A stretch of DNA of 64,000 nucleotides from Verrucomicrobiia bacterium (GTDB lineage: Bacteria; Verrucomicrobiota; Verrucomicrobiia; Limisphaerales; DSYF01). Below are positions 63,429-64,000 of the stretch, piece by piece. The position numbers and the translations under genes were made by a program. The stretch's first letter is position 1, and every line of letters begins with the position of its first letter. The stretch covers positions 109,079 to 173,078 of the forward strand of contig DASTWL010000039.1 in the NCBI GenBank assembly GCA_035765895.1. Direction: 5' to 3'. The notes beneath the pieces are model-generated. The model did not search any database, was not told the origin of the DNA, and was given only the letters and a program-made list of their open reading frames with translations.

Positions 63429-64000
63429 ATGAATCCCTTCGATCTTGGCGGTCAAACCGCGCTCATCACCGGTGGTGGCACGGGCCTTGGCCTGGGCATG
63501 GCGCGCTGTCTCGCCGCCGCGGGTGCCAAGGTTGTGCTGGTGGGCCGGCGCCAGGAGGAGCTTGAACGCGCCTGCCGCGAAATCGGCCGCCAAGCCTTCG
63601 CCCTGGTGGGCGATGTGACCCAGTTGGAAACCGCCCCCGCACTGGTCGATCAAGCCGAAACGCTGGCGGGACCGCTGACCATTCTCATCAACAACGCCGG
63701 CATTCACCTGAAAAAACTCGCCGCCGAAACCAGCGACGCCGAGTTCGCCCGCGTGCTGCAAACCCATGTGGTGGGGGCCTTCGCGCTGACGCGGGAGGCG
63801 GGCCGGCGCATGATAGCGCGACGCACCGGTTCTGTTTTGTTCACGGCTTCGATGGCGTCACTGATGGGCATCCCGCAAGTGACGGCCTACGCCGCCGCCA
63901 AATCGGCCTATCTCGGTTTGGTGCGGACGCTCGCGGTGGAATGGGGCCCGCACGGCGTGCGTGTGAACGCCATCGCACCGGGCTGGATCAGTTCCGGCAT
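63429..64000 (+). CDS. SDR family oxidoreductase, N-terminal part
   Basis: About 190 codons are in the window; the gene continues beyond it. The Rossmann start reads LGGQTALITGGGTGLGLGMA. INNAGIH, FTASMASLMGI, and the catalytic YAAAKSAYLGL (Tyr and Lys) are all present, with VNAIAPGWI afterwards. The subtype resembles gluconate 5-dehydrogenase or 3-oxoacyl reductase, but the substrate is unknown. It lies 136 bases from the divergent SGNH esterase gene, so a shared role in sugar use is possible. Confidence 0.9.
   Translation, partial: MNPFDLGGQTALITGGGTGLGLGMARCLAAAGAKVVLVGRRQEELERACREIGRQAFALVGDVTQLETAPALVDQAETLAGPLTILINNAGIHLKKLAAETSDAEFARVLQTHVVGAFALTREAGRRMIARRTGSVLFTASMASLMGIPQVTAYAAAKSAYLGLVRTLAVEWGPHGVRVNAIAPGWISSG

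Overview
The window is GC-rich bacterial DNA that looks like a chromosome segment of the Verrucomicrobiota, probably the Limisphaerales/Pedosphaera side (subdivision 3). This assignment is an inference. It rests on secreted Asn/Thr-rich proteins, one ending in an RFYRVRLNP-type tail, on SPFH/P-type ATPase/ABC clusters, on a futalosine-type menaquinone gene, and on many short extragenic repeats that also sit inside conserved genes. No plasmid, prophage or rRNA genes are visible; one tRNA is present. Layout: (1) 1-10755 is mostly housekeeping on the minus strand: a CDP-alcohol phosphatidyltransferase start, MTA phosphorylase, two secreted/outer-membrane proteins, an ABC-F ATPase, Obg, ribosomal proteins L27 and L21, a Xer recombinase and SAICAR synthase, plus a plus-strand DUF4160/DUF2442 pair and a free-methionine-sulfoxide reductase. 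(2) 10883-22863 is a 12-kb plus-strand run: ABC-2 permease, three SPFH (HflK/HflC-like) proteins, a His-rich P1B metal ATPase, a small Fic/Doc-type pair, an ABC ATPase, a second ABC-2 permease and a 513-aa membrane-anchored protein. This run is the best candidate for an undescribed membrane system. (3) 22864-33093 holds a 21-bp minisatellite, DinG helicase, membrane proteins, a Nif3-like protein, an AT-richer orphan gene, arginine decarboxylase with a good promoter, a glycosyltransferase, MqnC and a DJ-1/PfpI protein.

(4) 33226-44841 holds two DEAD-box RNA helicases, a three-repeat secreted protein, an Na+/H+ antiporter divergent from an AraC regulator, an orphan AT-richer gene, a REP-associated transposase (RAYT) element that appears to sit inside a decayed D-cysteine desulfhydrase gene, an outer-membrane protein coupled to a monohaem cytochrome-like protein, and CinA. 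(5) 44928-59817 is a minus-strand complex I operon in the order nuoB-C-D-E-F-G-H-I-J-K-L-M-N, followed by a ferredoxin. nuoA is not at its expected place. The operon is interrupted by an opposite-strand tRNA-Gln gene (nuoE/nuoF), a GxxExxY gene bounded by inverted repeats (nuoF/nuoG) and several repeat elements. (6) 60214-64000 holds acetylornithine aminotransferase, a tandem SGNH esterase of the rhamnogalacturonan acetylesterase type and the start of an SDR oxidoreductase.

How it fits together: complex I plus MqnC suggests menaquinone-based respiration. Arginine metabolism is represented by ArgD and SpeA, and MTA produced by polyamine synthesis can be salvaged by the phosphorylase. The recurring theme is invasion by short repeats: between nuo genes, at the RAYT locus, and as in-frame inserts in obg, mqnC and a DEAD-box helicase gene.
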